The position numbers and the translations under genes were made by a program. This document shows, piece by piece, positions 1 through 7,652 of a stretch of DNA of 64,000 nt. The DNA comes from Deefgea rivuli DSM 18356 (GTDB taxonomy: Bacteria; Pseudomonadota; Gammaproteobacteria; Burkholderiales; Chitinibacteraceae). Where the stretch lies: NCBI RefSeq assembly GCF_000620145.1, contig NZ_KK211083.1, forward strand, positions 62,001 through 126,000, in the 5' to 3' direction. The notes beneath the pieces are model-generated. The model was not told the DNA's origin and made no database searches. It worked only from the letters and a program-made list of their open reading frames with translations. The stretch's first letter is position 1. The number at the start of each line of letters is the position of its first letter.

Positions 1-1103
1 CTGGCCGCTTTGCGTTTTTGGATTTCAGTTTGCACGCTATGAAGTAATTCATACACCGTGTCGCCATTCTTACCCGCTTTGACCATATTCACCACGCAGT
101 TGAGGTGAAAGCTGCTATCGCTATGCTCGATTTGCAAAGCATTTATCGCTAGCTCGATTTCGAGCATCATATTGCGAATTTGCTGCATTGGTAGATTGCT
201 ACATAGCAAAATAAAATCATTGCCAGTAAAGCGCCCAATAGATAGACCGCTATCGCCTGCGATGTCTTTCAGTACGCGGGCGGATTTGCGTAGCGCCATG
301 TCGCCAGCAGCAAAACCATAACGCTGATTGATTTCCTGAAATTGCCTGAGATTCACAGCAATCATCGCAAACGATTGTTGGTATCGTTGCGCGCGGCGCA
401 GTTCGCGAATCGCGCTTTCTTCAATACCACGGCGATTCAGCAGGCCGGTCAGTGCGTCATAGCGAACCAGCTTAATCAGCCGAGTGTGCAATCGATGCGA
501 GAGCGCATTGTGGTAGCAATAAGGCAATGCCAGCTGACCCACCAAGAGCGTAATTAATAGCGTGAGATGCAGGTTTTCGCTCGGTACAAGGTAAAGCCCA
601 ATGACGAAAAACAGCGTAGAAAAAACCACCAGCACCGCCATCAACAAGCCGCGCGGCATGGCCCATTGTTCATCGTTATCGGCGTGCCGAGTTTCAAAAG
701 CGATCATGAGCCACAATGGCACAGTGAGTAAGCAAAGTAGTCGTAATGTGGCTTGTGTAGTGAGCAGGCCAGTCCATTGAGCCAGCAGTAATACGGCAGC
801 AACACCCAAGCTGCTTGCCCACCAACCCAGCAAAGCCGGGCGCGCAAAGAAACGCCGAGTTCCAGCCAGCAAGATGAGTAGACCGCAGACCCAGATCAGA
901 CCCGCTAGGGTCACAAAGGCCGTATCGAGCAGTAGAACGAAAGCTATGCCGCCCGCCGCCAGTAGGCCACCGCCGTAGGAGATCGTGCCTAGGCCGCGTT
1001 CGGAATGATGGGCGCGCGCCAACAGAGCGTATTGGCCGATGGCCAGACCGCCCGAAATCAGCATTACCCAGAATAAAATAGTGAATGAAAGTGAAAATTC
1101 CAT
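1..1103 (-). CDS. Membrane GGDEF-domain protein with degenerate signature (3' end outside window)
   Basis: The gene enters from the left edge; 367 codons are visible and the C-terminus is missing. The start is the ATG at 1103 (MEFSLSFTILFW). The first 190 or so residues form about six hydrophobic segments, a likely membrane sensor region. A GGDEF domain follows, opening with DALTGLLNRRG, the usual D-x-LTGLxNRR entry. The signature site reads RFTGNDF where active diguanylate cyclases have R-x-GGDEF or GGEEF, so the first Gly and the first acidic residue are replaced. Known family members with such changes often lack cyclase activity, so this is probably a c-di-GMP-related receptor or a dead enzyme (inference). 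It is transcribed divergently from the sugar kinase gene at 1222. Confidence 0.85.
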   Translation of the reverse strand, partial: MEFSLSFTILFWVMLISGGLAIGQYALLARAHHSERGLGTISYGGGLLAAGGIAFVLLLDTAFVTLAGLIWVCGLLILLAGTRRFFARPALLGWWASSLGVAAVLLLAQWTGLLTTQATLRLLCLLTVPLWLMIAFETRHADNDEQWAMPRGLLMAVLVVFSTLFFVIGLYLVPSENLHLTLLITLLVGQLALPYCYHNALSHRLHTRLIKLVRYDALTGLLNRRGIEESAIRELRRAQRYQQSFAMIAVNLRQFQEINQRYGFAAGDMALRKSARVLKDIAGDSGLSIGRFTGNDFILLCSNLPMQQIRNMMLEIELAINALQIEHSDSSFHLNCVVNMVKAGKNGDTVYELLHSVQTEIQKRKAA

Positions 1104-1188
1104 AGCAGAAAACTACAGGAAAACCCTAGTGTCGTGGAGCATGAGCAGATAGATGGTGAATGTATGCAGACAGAATGCAACGAATGGT

Positions 1189-1194
1189 TATAAT
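1189..1194 (+). promoter_or_regulatory. Putative -10 box of the PfkB kinase gene
   Basis: A TATAAT hexamer lies 28 bases before the ATG at 1222. It implies a leader of about 20 bases carrying the GGAGAA ribosome site. I see no good -35 box at the usual distance. The site supports the ATG at 1222 over an upstream in-frame ATG at 1153, which would lie before the transcription start. Confidence 0.45.
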
Positions 1195-1221
1195 TCGGCC
1201 ATTCACTCTGGAGAAACAATA

Positions 1222-2160
1222 ATGTCTGCACTGATTTGCGGCTCGATGGCTTATGACACGATCATGGTTTTCCACGATCAATTTAAAAAACATATCCTGC
1301 CAGAGCAGATTCATAAGCTATCGGTGTCTTTCTTTGTGCCAGATATGCGCCGTGAATTTGGTGGTTGTGCCGGTAATATCGGCTATACGCTAAAAATGCT
1401 CGGTTCAGAACCGTTGATTATGGCGACTGTTGGTGCTGATTTCGCACCGTACGCGCAGCGCCTAGACGCGCTAGCGATCCGCCGCGATTTCATCACTGAG
1501 CATGGCGATTTCACCGGCCAATGTTTTATCACGACTGATTTGGACGACAATCAAATCAACGCTTTTCACCCTGGTGCAATGGGCGTTTCGCACTTGAATC
1601 AAGTGAGCGACGTGAAAGAAGCGATTCAAATCGCAATTGTGTCGCCAGACGGCAAGCAAGGCATGCAAGAACATTGTGCGCAATTGGCCGCCGCTAAAAT
1701 CCCGTTTATTTTCGATCCGGGCCAAGGCATGCCGATGTTCAGCGGCGAAGAGTTGCTTGAATTGGTGAAATTGGCTGATTATTTAACGCTGAACGATTAC
1801 GAAGCCGAAATGCTCGTCGAGCGCACGGGTTTAAGCTTGGCGCAATTGGCCGAGCAAGTAAAAGCCTTGGTGGTGACTTTGGGCGCTGAAGGCGCGCAAA
1901 TTTACGCCGATGGCGTACGCCATGACATTCCAGCCGTACCGGCAGCAGCAGTGCTTGATCCTACCGGTTGCGGCGATGCATTCCGTGCGGGTTTGCTGCA
2001 CGGCATGATGCAAGGTTGGGATTGGCCAACGACAGGTCGTTTGGCCAGCTTGTTGGGTAGCATTAAAATCGCACAACGCGGCGGGCAAAATCACCAATTC
2101 ACGCCGGCTGAATTAGCCGAACAATATCTGGCCGCATTTGGCAGCGCTTTGCCGCAATAA
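1222..2160 (+). CDS. PfkB-family carbohydrate/adenosine kinase
   Basis: A 312-residue cytosolic kinase of the ribokinase/PfkB family. The start is the ATG at 1222 (MSALICGSMAYD) behind GGAGAA; an in-frame ATG at 1153 is less likely. The N-terminal GG region reads FGGCAGNIGYTL. The C-terminal PfkB signature reads DPTGCGDAFRAGLL near residue 255, and its GCGD segment holds the catalytic Asp and the anion hole. The family phosphorylates sugars or nucleosides with ATP. This short form, with its FGGCAGNIGY substrate loop, resembles bacterial adenosine kinase-like proteins, but the substrate cannot be fixed from sequence. The gene is monocistronic and ends at a strong terminator at 2183-2217. Confidence 0.88.
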   Translation: MSALICGSMAYDTIMVFHDQFKKHILPEQIHKLSVSFFVPDMRREFGGCAGNIGYTLKMLGSEPLIMATVGADFAPYAQRLDALAIRRDFITEHGDFTGQCFITTDLDDNQINAFHPGAMGVSHLNQVSDVKEAIQIAIVSPDGKQGMQEHCAQLAAAKIPFIFDPGQGMPMFSGEELLELVKLADYLTLNDYEAEMLVERTGLSLAQLAEQVKALVVTLGAEGAQIYADGVRHDIPAVPAAAVLDPTGCGDAFRAGLLHGMMQGWDWPTTGRLASLLGSIKIAQRGGQNHQFTPAELAEQYLAAFGSALPQ

Positions 2161-2182
2161 AGAGAGTGTGGGTTTGGTGGAT

Positions 2183-2217
2183 AAAAAAAGGGCAGCTCGG
2201 TGAGCTGCCTTTTTTTA
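2183..2217. terminator. Bidirectional intrinsic terminator
   Basis: An 8-bp perfect stem, GGCAGCTC/GAGCTGCC, with a 3-base loop is flanked by A7 on the left and T7 on the right. It can therefore end transcription from both the rightward kinase gene and the leftward CNP1-like gene, whose stop codon lies within the T-tract. Confidence 0.9.
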
Positions 2218-2796
2218 TGATTGATTGCGACAACCCATGCAATTACCCGCTTTATTATCACGCGTGAAATCCTTGCGTATTGTTTCTACCGGCCAAGGAT
2301 CACCCATTTTGCAGAAGTCTTCTGACAAGCTACCTTGCCATGCATTGTGCTGATTTTTGGTGAGCATTTTCCAAGTGACTTTACTGTTTTTCGTCCAGCC
2401 ATTATCCGCATTGCCCCACGCATAAGTGCGATATTGATTGGTTTTGCAGTCGATGCCTTCAAACAAAGTATTTTTATTGCCACCCGCTTTCGGCACCACG
2501 GTAATCACGTAGCGAACGATATTGTCTTTGCCTACAGTCAGGCTATCGAGCGACAGGTAGTAATGATTGGTTTTTACTTCCTGATGAAACTTAATCGGCG
2601 CCCAATCTTTCAGTTGCGTGATCTCAGGAAACTGGAAGTCCTGCTCTTGTGGGATAGGAATTTCGGCTTTTTTGCCGCTGAAAATATCTTGGAAGCGACC
2701 TTCACCGGCTTCCATCCCTTCTGGCGTGTGTGCGTCATATTCTGCTGCGTGGGTGAGCCCAGCCAGCAAAGCGGTCAATAGCAGAAGTTGGCGCAT
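2215..2796 (-). CDS. CNP1-like family exported protein
   Basis: A 193-residue protein starting at the ATG at 2796 (MRQLLLLTALLAGLTHAAEY). That gives a clean signal peptide with an A-x-A-type cleavage site; a start ten codons upstream would put charged residues before it. The mature part contains the DWAPIKFHQEV and NHYYLSLDSL segments typical of the CNP1-like family, described from Neisseria and common in betaproteobacteria. A late Cys pair (CMGC) lies close to the C-terminus. The biochemical role of the family is unknown; a periplasmic location is inferred from the signal. It converges on the kinase gene at a shared terminator. Confidence 0.8.
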   Translation of the reverse strand: MRQLLLLTALLAGLTHAAEYDAHTPEGMEAGEGRFQDIFSGKKAEIPIPQEQDFQFPEITQLKDWAPIKFHQEVKTNHYYLSLDSLTVGKDNIVRYVITVVPKAGGNKNTLFEGIDCKTNQYRTYAWGNADNGWTKNSKVTWKMLTKNQHNAWQGSLSEDFCKMGDPWPVETIRKDFTRDNKAGNCMGCRNQS

Positions 2797-2851
2797 CAGA
2801 TTTTTCCATCCAGTAAAAGTGGGCACATCGTAGCAAGCATCAGCCAGCGGC

Positions 2852-3865
2852 TCAATGCTCTATTCGGTGAATAGGTACGATTTTACCATCTAGCTCGCTG
2901 ATCCATGCCGGTTGTAGCGTCACATGATCAATGCCGTAATCTTTCTCTAGCATTTGATTGAGCTGCAAAATCAAGCTTGGCCAAGCCAATGGCTCGCTAA
3001 TAATCAGATGTGCCGACAGCGCTTTACGCTTGCTGCCTATGCTCCACACATGCAAATCATGCACTTCAACAATCCCTGGCACCGCTGAGAGCTGCTCACC
3101 GACTTGATTCAGATCGATGCCATCGGGCACGCCTTCCATCAATAAATGCGTCGATTGGCTGAGCAGATTCCAAGTCGAGCGTAAAATCAGTAGTGAAACC
3201 GCAATCGATAAAATCGGATCAATTGGCATCCAGCCGGTGTAATAAATCACCGCGCCAGCAGCAATCGCAGCGACCGAGCCCAGCAAATCGCCCAGAACGT
3301 GAATCAAGGCCGCGCGGCTATTGAGATTATCGTGGTCGTGCGACAGCTGCCATGCTGAGAACACATTCACCAACAAACCAATCACCGCAATGACCATCAC
3401 GCCCATACCGTTGACGGGTTGTGGGTGCAGCAAGCGTTGTACGGCTTCAACGATAATCCACACCACCAGCGCGATCATGGTCAGGCTATTCACCAGCGCG
3501 CCGATTAGCTCTGCGCGCGCATAACCATAGGATTTTCCGGCATTGGCAGGGCGTTGCCCAATCACATTAGCAATCAAGGCTAGTAGTAGCGCAGCGCTGT
3601 CGGTCATCATATGGCCGGCATCGGAAATCAGCGCCAAAGAGCCTGACCAAAAACCACCCGCAAGCTCGATAAACGCAAAACCAAACGTCACGACCAGTGC
3701 AAAAATCAGCCGTTTTTGCGACGTAGGCACCGCATGATCGTGGTGGTGATGGCTGTGATCATGGTGATGATCATGCCCCGCATTGTGCCCATGCGGTCGG
3801 TCATGCGGATGAGGGTGTTGCTCGCCTTCGGGGAAGTTGTGATTCGTATGTGGGGCGTAGCTCAT
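2852..3865 (-). CDS. Cation diffusion facilitator (Zn2+/Cd2+/Co2+ efflux, CzcD/ZitB type)
   Basis: A 337-residue inner-membrane proton/metal antiporter. The first 45 residues are very rich in His (HPHPHDRPHGHNAGHDHHHD), a metal-loading tail typical of zinc-type members. Six membrane segments follow. Transmembrane helix 2 carries SDAGHMMTDS and helix 5 carries HVLGDLLGS, the paired HxxxD metal sites of the family. A C-terminal cytoplasmic domain (HDLHVWSIGS) is present. It begins exactly where the histidine kinase gene ends (3865/3866), so it is probably the last gene of the transcript carrying the two-component system, which may respond to metal (inference). Confidence 0.93.
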   Translation of the reverse strand: MSYAPHTNHNFPEGEQHPHPHDRPHGHNAGHDHHHDHSHHHHDHAVPTSQKRLIFALVVTFGFAFIELAGGFWSGSLALISDAGHMMTDSAALLLALIANVIGQRPANAGKSYGYARAELIGALVNSLTMIALVVWIIVEAVQRLLHPQPVNGMGVMVIAVIGLLVNVFSAWQLSHDHDNLNSRAALIHVLGDLLGSVAAIAAGAVIYYTGWMPIDPILSIAVSLLILRSTWNLLSQSTHLLMEGVPDGIDLNQVGEQLSAVPGIVEVHDLHVWSIGSKRKALSAHLIISEPLAWPSLILQLNQMLEKDYGIDHVTLQPAWISELDGKIVPIHRIEH

Positions 3866-5182
3866 TTATGACATTTCCTGCTTAAAAATAAGTTCAACAC
3901 AAAATCCGCCGGCGGGCTGATTGCTAAAATGCAGTTGGGCTTGATGCAACTCGGCAATGCGTCGCACGATCGACAGCCCCAGCCCCGCACCGGGTTGACT
4001 TTGTCCAGCTGGGCGATAAAAGCGTTCGCTCAAACGCGCCAAATCTTCCTCGCTGACGCCTTTGCCATCGTCAGTGATGCGTAATATTGCGCCATCAATG
4101 GTGATTTGAATGTTCGCGGCAACACCCGCGTATTGCTGCGCGTTATCGAGGATATTTCTGAGTAGTAAACCGAGCAAAATGGGTTGGCCGATTAAGTGGA
4201 CTGGGTTCTGGATGCTTAAATGTGCCGTATCAACAGGAAGCTGCGCTTCAATCAGCGCGGTTTTGGCTAAGTCCGGCAAGGAAATCGCTTCAAAACTCGG
4301 CGACTCGCCGTGTTCAAGGCGAGCGAGTGCAAGGAGTTGCGCCACCAAACGCGTGGTGCGATCTACGGCGATCAGCGCTTTGCCAAGTGCTTTCTCACGC
4401 GTTTCAATCCGTGGACTGCTTTGTGCTAATTCAATTTGCACGCGTAAACCGGCCAATGGCGTGCGTAATTCATGCGCGGCATCGGCTGTAAAGCGCCGTT
4501 CGCGCGCTAAGGTATCGCTGACTTGGGCGAAAAGCGTATTGAGGCGATCGCGCAGCGGTCTAATTTCACTGGGCACTTTCGCATCCAGTGGATTGAGGTT
4601 ATTGGGTTCACGCTGCGCCAATTCTGCGGTGACGATATTGAGTGGTTTCAGGCCTTGGCGAATCGCAAAATACAAGAGTGGCAGTAAAATCAGCAAGGCC
4701 CAGAGTGCAGTTTCGAATAAATGCTCGCTCAGTTCTTGTGCAATTTTGTGCTGATTTTGCTGAGGTTCGCCGACGATCAACTGACGCTCATGATCTTGCC
4801 GCACGGTGATTTGCCAAGTTCTGCCTTGGTGTTCGATTGAATAAGGATGTTTGCTCGCACCGGCTTGTCGTGGAAACGGGTGCTTTTGGCTACTGATCAG
4901 CAGATTGCCATCGTCATGATGCAAGGTGAACGCCAGTACGGTGCGTTTGCTGTGTTCTTGAGGTGTGGATGATTTTAAGTCGTCTTCATCCCCCAAATTT
5001 TGCCACAACATATCGGCGTAGGCAGTAAGTTGGCGATCAAGGACTTCGGCGGTTTCTTTGCGGGCTTCATGCAATAAAACCGCACCAAAACTGAGCCATG
5101 CGCAAAGCGTGGCGAGCAAAACGAGTAGCGTTAAGCGCGTTGCAAGCGAATGCTGTAACCAATGCTGAATCCGTTGTTTCAA
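3866..5182 (-). CDS. Sensor histidine kinase (QseC/PmrB-like)
   Basis: A 438-residue membrane kinase. A first membrane helix spans about residues 17-38, then comes a periplasmic domain of some 110 residues, and a second helix near 157-175. The H-box reads FTADAAHELRTPLAG with phospho-acceptor His237. A QVAxLLxLAR-like dimerisation helix follows, then the N, G1 and G2 ATP boxes (NILDNAQQYA, DDGKGV, GAGLGLSIV). The start overlaps the regulator's stop by 4 bases, so the two are translationally coupled. The layout matches the QseC/PmrB group; the signal is unknown, but the neighbouring metal pump and cytochrome b561/PepSY genes hint at metal or redox stress. Confidence 0.92.
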   Translation of the reverse strand: MKQRIQHWLQHSLATRLTLLVLLATLCAWLSFGAVLLHEARKETAEVLDRQLTAYADMLWQNLGDEDDLKSSTPQEHSKRTVLAFTLHHDDGNLLISSQKHPFPRQAGASKHPYSIEHQGRTWQITVRQDHERQLIVGEPQQNQHKIAQELSEHLFETALWALLILLPLLYFAIRQGLKPLNIVTAELAQREPNNLNPLDAKVPSEIRPLRDRLNTLFAQVSDTLARERRFTADAAHELRTPLAGLRVQIELAQSSPRIETREKALGKALIAVDRTTRLVAQLLALARLEHGESPSFEAISLPDLAKTALIEAQLPVDTAHLSIQNPVHLIGQPILLGLLLRNILDNAQQYAGVAANIQITIDGAILRITDDGKGVSEEDLARLSERFYRPAGQSQPGAGLGLSIVRRIAELHQAQLHFSNQPAGGFCVELIFKQEMS

Positions 5183-5841
5183 TCGGCCTCCAAACGCCAG
5201 CCTAAATTGCGCACATTTCGAATCACGTCATTGCCGAGTTTTTTACGCAAATGCGATAAGTGGACATCAAGCGTATTACTTTCGACCTCACCCTGCCAGC
5301 CGTAGAGTTTTTCATCAAATTGGCTGCGTGATAGATAGTGCGGGCTTGTGGCCATTAAAAGATGCAACAGCTTAAATTCCATCGCCGTTAAATCCAGCGC
5401 CTCGCCGTTTTTGCTGGCGGTTTTATGGATGGGATTAAGCCGAATGTGTTGCCAGATTAAGTTATTTTCACTGCGCCCTTGCGCGCGGCGCAGCAATGCA
5501 TGAATTCGCGCCACCAGCTCACCCAGCGCAAAGGGTTTGATTAAATAATCATCAGCCCCCGCATCAAGGCCTTTGATGCGATCTTCAATTGAATCGCGTG
5601 CAGTGAGCAGCAACACGGGTAAATCGCCCAAATGCCGCCGAATCCACGCCAATAAATCGAGTCCACTCAAACGTGGCATCGCAATATCGAGTACGACTAA
5701 ATCAAAACTCTGCTCAGTTTGCAGCGCGCTGCGACCGGCTTCGCCATCTTGTAACCAATCGACGACAAAGCCAGCATCAATCAAGCCATCTTGGATGCCT
5801 TCGCCAAGCAATTGATCGTCTTCAACCAGTAAAATACGCAT
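5179..5841 (-). CDS. OmpR-family response regulator (QseB/PmrA-like)
   Basis: A 220-residue DNA-binding regulator. The receiver domain (about residues 1-115) has the acidic pair EDD near residue 8, phospho-acceptor Asp52 in LVVLDIAMP, the conserved Thr in LLLTARD and Lys in YLIKPF. The C-terminal winged helix (about 125-218) ends with the typical VRNLGWRLE. It is the upstream partner of the kinase and overlaps its start by 4 bases. The cytochrome b561 gene ends just upstream at 5862 on the same strand, so all of these may be cotranscribed. Confidence 0.94.
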   Translation of the reverse strand: MRILLVEDDQLLGEGIQDGLIDAGFVVDWLQDGEAGRSALQTEQSFDLVVLDIAMPRLSGLDLLAWIRRHLGDLPVLLLTARDSIEDRIKGLDAGADDYLIKPFALGELVARIHALLRRAQGRSENNLIWQHIRLNPIHKTASKNGEALDLTAMEFKLLHLLMATSPHYLSRSQFDEKLYGWQGEVESNTLDVHLSHLRKKLGNDVIRNVRNLGWRLEAD

Positions 5842-5861
5842 TCAGTATTTTCCGATATGGA

Positions 5862-6407
5862 TTAGGTATTTGCTTCTATAGATTTGCTAGCAAGTTCTGG
5901 GCGCTTATACCCATGAATCATAGCGGCAGGCAGGTTTTCTTTATGCCGCCAGCTTTCAAAAATCGCCGCTGCAATATGCAAGCCAATGCCGGCAAGTAAA
6001 GTATACGCGAGGATTTCATGCAGTTCTTCCAGCCACTCTTCGCCAAAATAAGCATCGGTTCCCATCATATAGCCCGTCGTTCCCAGCGCAATGACCATCA
6101 GCAATAAAAACAGCATCATCACCGCGCCCGCTGGATTGTGGCCGAGATAGCGTGGATGTTCGCCGCGCAATTGAGCGCGTACATAGCTGAAAACTCGGCT
6201 CGGGGTTGGAAACCAATTGCTAAACCGCGCATGCTTGCTGCCAATAAAGCCCCAGAGGATGCGGCTGCACACAATCCCTAGCGCGGCGTAGCCTTCCCAG
6301 CGATGAATCAAATCACCACCTTCGTTAATAAAATTGCCCAATACCGCAATCGCCAAGCCCCAATGCAGCAAGCGTACAACGGGATCCCACACTTTGATTT
6401 TATTCAT
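5862..6407 (-). CDS. Cytochrome b561-type membrane protein
   Basis: A 181-residue di-heme b-type cytochrome of the prokaryotic cytochrome b561 / Ni-Fe hydrogenase cytochrome b group. It opens with VWDPVVRLLHWGLA, the usual VxDxxxRxxHW entry. Four hydrophobic segments follow. Candidate heme-ligand His residues lie in LLHW, LIHRWEG, LHEILAYT and GLHIAAA. It passes electrons between quinols and periplasmic partners in family members. The partner may be the small secreted PepSY protein encoded just upstream, with the regulator gene 20 bases downstream. Two repeat elements lie in the 137-base gap before it. Confidence 0.88.
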   Translation of the reverse strand: MNKIKVWDPVVRLLHWGLAIAVLGNFINEGGDLIHRWEGYAALGIVCSRILWGFIGSKHARFSNWFPTPSRVFSYVRAQLRGEHPRYLGHNPAGAVMMLFLLLMVIALGTTGYMMGTDAYFGEEWLEELHEILAYTLLAGIGLHIAAAIFESWRHKENLPAAMIHGYKRPELASKSIEANT

Positions 6408-6424
6408 AATCAGTTCGCTTTATT

Positions 6425-6473
6425 GGGTATTGCTCTGTAGCCATTTTTAAATAATGGCTACAGAGCAATACAT
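6425..6473. repeat. Hairpin repeat family 1, best copy
   Basis: A perfect 18-bp inverted repeat, TATTGCTCTGTAGCCATT at 6428-6445 and its complement at 6453-6470, with a 7-base loop. It is preceded by GGG. Related copies, recognised by GGGTAT ends and CTCTGTAGCC arms, lie at 7587, 11008, 16410, 22503, 26046, 55073, 62193 and 63044. It sits 18 bases upstream of the cytochrome gene start. Confidence 0.85.
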
Positions 6474-6488
6474 CAATTGAGTATCCAT

Positions 6489-6536
6489 GCAAAAGTTTGA
6501 TAGCAAGGCGAGGTAACGATGCAAGAAAACCTTTGC
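6489..6536. repeat. Hairpin repeat family 2, short copy
   Basis: A 48-base element with inverted ends GCAAAAGTTT and AAACCTTTGC. Its inner part, GCAAGGCGAGGTAACGATGC, matches the copy at 48763-48867 (30 of 37 aligned bases over the right half) and resembles the copy at 27515-27598. It lies between the PepSY and cytochrome genes, next to a family 1 hairpin. Confidence 0.7.
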
Positions 6537-6544
6537 TGATTTAA

Positions 6545-6811
6545 TTAATCAATCTCAGATTTAACGATGGCGAGTGTTTTGGTATCGAAATAAACTTCGG
6601 CTTTTTTGCCTTCTTTATTGTGGCCGTAGATTTCGTAGCATTCGCCAGAGGTTTTGAATTTTTTGATTTTGTAACCCATCGCTTCGATTTTGGCTTGCGC
6701 ATCAGCCGGTTTGAGCCATTCCGCTTTTGGGTTTTTCGGGCAGTCCGCGCTGGCAAAGCTCAGTGAAGAAGCAGCAATCGTAGCTACTGCAAATAAAGTA
6801 ATGAGTTTCAT
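6545..6811 (-). CDS. Small exported PepSY-domain protein
   Basis: An 88-residue protein. The start is the ATG at 6811 (MKLITLFAVATIAASSLSFA) behind GGAG, which gives a standard signal peptide; an alternative start 13 codons upstream would bury it. The mature part has one PepSY-type repeat (WLKPADAQAKIEAMGY ... VYFDTKTLAIV) and two Cys. Small PepSY proteins are often encoded next to a cytochrome b561 and an OmpR/QseC-type two-component pair, as here. Its role is not established; a periplasmic partner of the cytochrome or kinase is a reasonable inference. Confidence 0.85.
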   Translation of the reverse strand: MKLITLFAVATIAASSLSFASADCPKNPKAEWLKPADAQAKIEAMGYKIKKFKTSGECYEIYGHNKEGKKAEVYFDTKTLAIVKSEID

Positions 6812-6991
6812 GGTCTTGCTCCAAGTGGTTTGTTGAGACAACGAATGCATTGGAACATGCGCGACTTAAGGGAAACTTAAGCCTGACTCGTGGTTTTGGC
6901 CGTTCGTCAGCAGACCTATAGGCATTCGATTCATCACAACAGCACTTGACGAGCTTGGTACAATGGCTTTTTTGCCCGTTTGGATTGCGCC

Positions 6992-7237
6992 ATGACTGCT
7001 CGCATCGCCCCACAGCAAGTTGCTGATTTGTCGGGACTCAACTGTCCCTTACCGATTTTGCGCACCAAAAAAGCCTTGGCGACAATGGCGGGTGGCGACG
7101 TGTTGCAAGTAACGTGCACCGATCCTGCAACGCCGACCGATTTCGCCGCATTCTGCCGCCAAACGGGGCACGAGCTGATTGAACAATGGAATGAAGACGC
7201 GAAGTTTTTATTTCTGATTAAAAAACGACCAGATTAA
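6992..7237 (+). CDS. TusA/SirA-family sulfur carrier-like protein
   Basis: An 81-residue cytosolic protein starting at the ATG at 6992 (MTARIAPQQ); an upstream TTG at 6980 is less likely. The family signature LSGLNCPLPILRTKKAL is intact, with the sulfur-accepting Cys in the CPxP motif near residue 20. TusA proteins relay persulfide sulfur for tRNA thiolation or molybdenum cofactor synthesis. Several paralogues can exist per genome, so an assignment to tusA itself is not secure. It is divergent from the PepSY gene, with about 180 bases between the starts. Confidence 0.88.
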   Translation: MTARIAPQQVADLSGLNCPLPILRTKKALATMAGGDVLQVTCTDPATPTDFAAFCRQTGHELIEQWNEDAKFLFLIKKRPD

Positions 7238-7250
7238 TTAAATATGGCAG

Positions 7251-7570
7251 TGCTTGGATTCGGTGTTGATGCTGTGCCGCGATGGTTGAGTTGGGGCTTA
7301 AAGTCCCTTGTATCACGCCGAGTGAGGAACAAGCGGGACGGGGTTTTTGCGATCAATGTTTGAGCGAGGCCGATGCTTTTGCCTTTGAGGCCGAACGAGT
7401 TTTGAGCGCAACCGCCTCGATTGTCCGCAGCGAGGGAATCCGACGAAGTCGGACGCAGATACTAGGGCGGCCTTCTTTTGCTTACTTTTCTTGGCCGTTC
7501 AAGAAAAGTCAGTGCCGCGCGGCATTAGCGCGACCATGTTAAATAGAGAATCGGCACGTAATCTGAATAT
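7251..7570. repeat. MITE-like non-coding element, copy 1
   Basis: The 415-base gap between the TusA-like gene and pyrC has no convincing gene. Its left end, GGATTCGGTGTTGATGC, resembles the left end of the element at 21625 (AGATTTGGTGTTGATAC). Its right end shares the exact 12-mer ACGTAATCTGAA with that element's right end. Inside is a 10-bp inverted repeat, ACTTTTCTTG (7484-7493) with CAAGAAAAGT (7500-7509). The interiors of the two elements differ. Calling them a common mobile family is inference from the ends. Confidence 0.5.
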
Positions 7571-7586
7571 CGCCATTAATCTTGAT

Positions 7587-7633
7587 GTATATGAATCTAG
7601 CCATTTATAGAAAAAGGCTAGCTGGTAATACCC
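7587..7633. repeat. Hairpin repeat family 1, degenerate copy before pyrC
   Basis: Inner arms CTAGCC (7597-7602) and GGCTAG (7616-7621) with an outer GTATATG...ATACCC boundary. It ends 20 bases before the pyrC start and leaves the ribosome site AGGA intact. It directly follows the MITE-like element. Confidence 0.55.
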
Positions 7634-7652
7634 ATTGAAAAGGACTCAAACC

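Noticed and set aside
4110-4754. 214-residue plus-strand frame inside the histidine kinase gene
   Set aside because: Shadow frame rich in Ser and Arg; the kinase motifs on the other strand are intact.
7282-7542. 86-residue open frame before pyrC
   Set aside because: It falls within a repeat-like non-coding element, has no ribosome site and encodes a low-complexity Arg/Ser/Ala-rich product.
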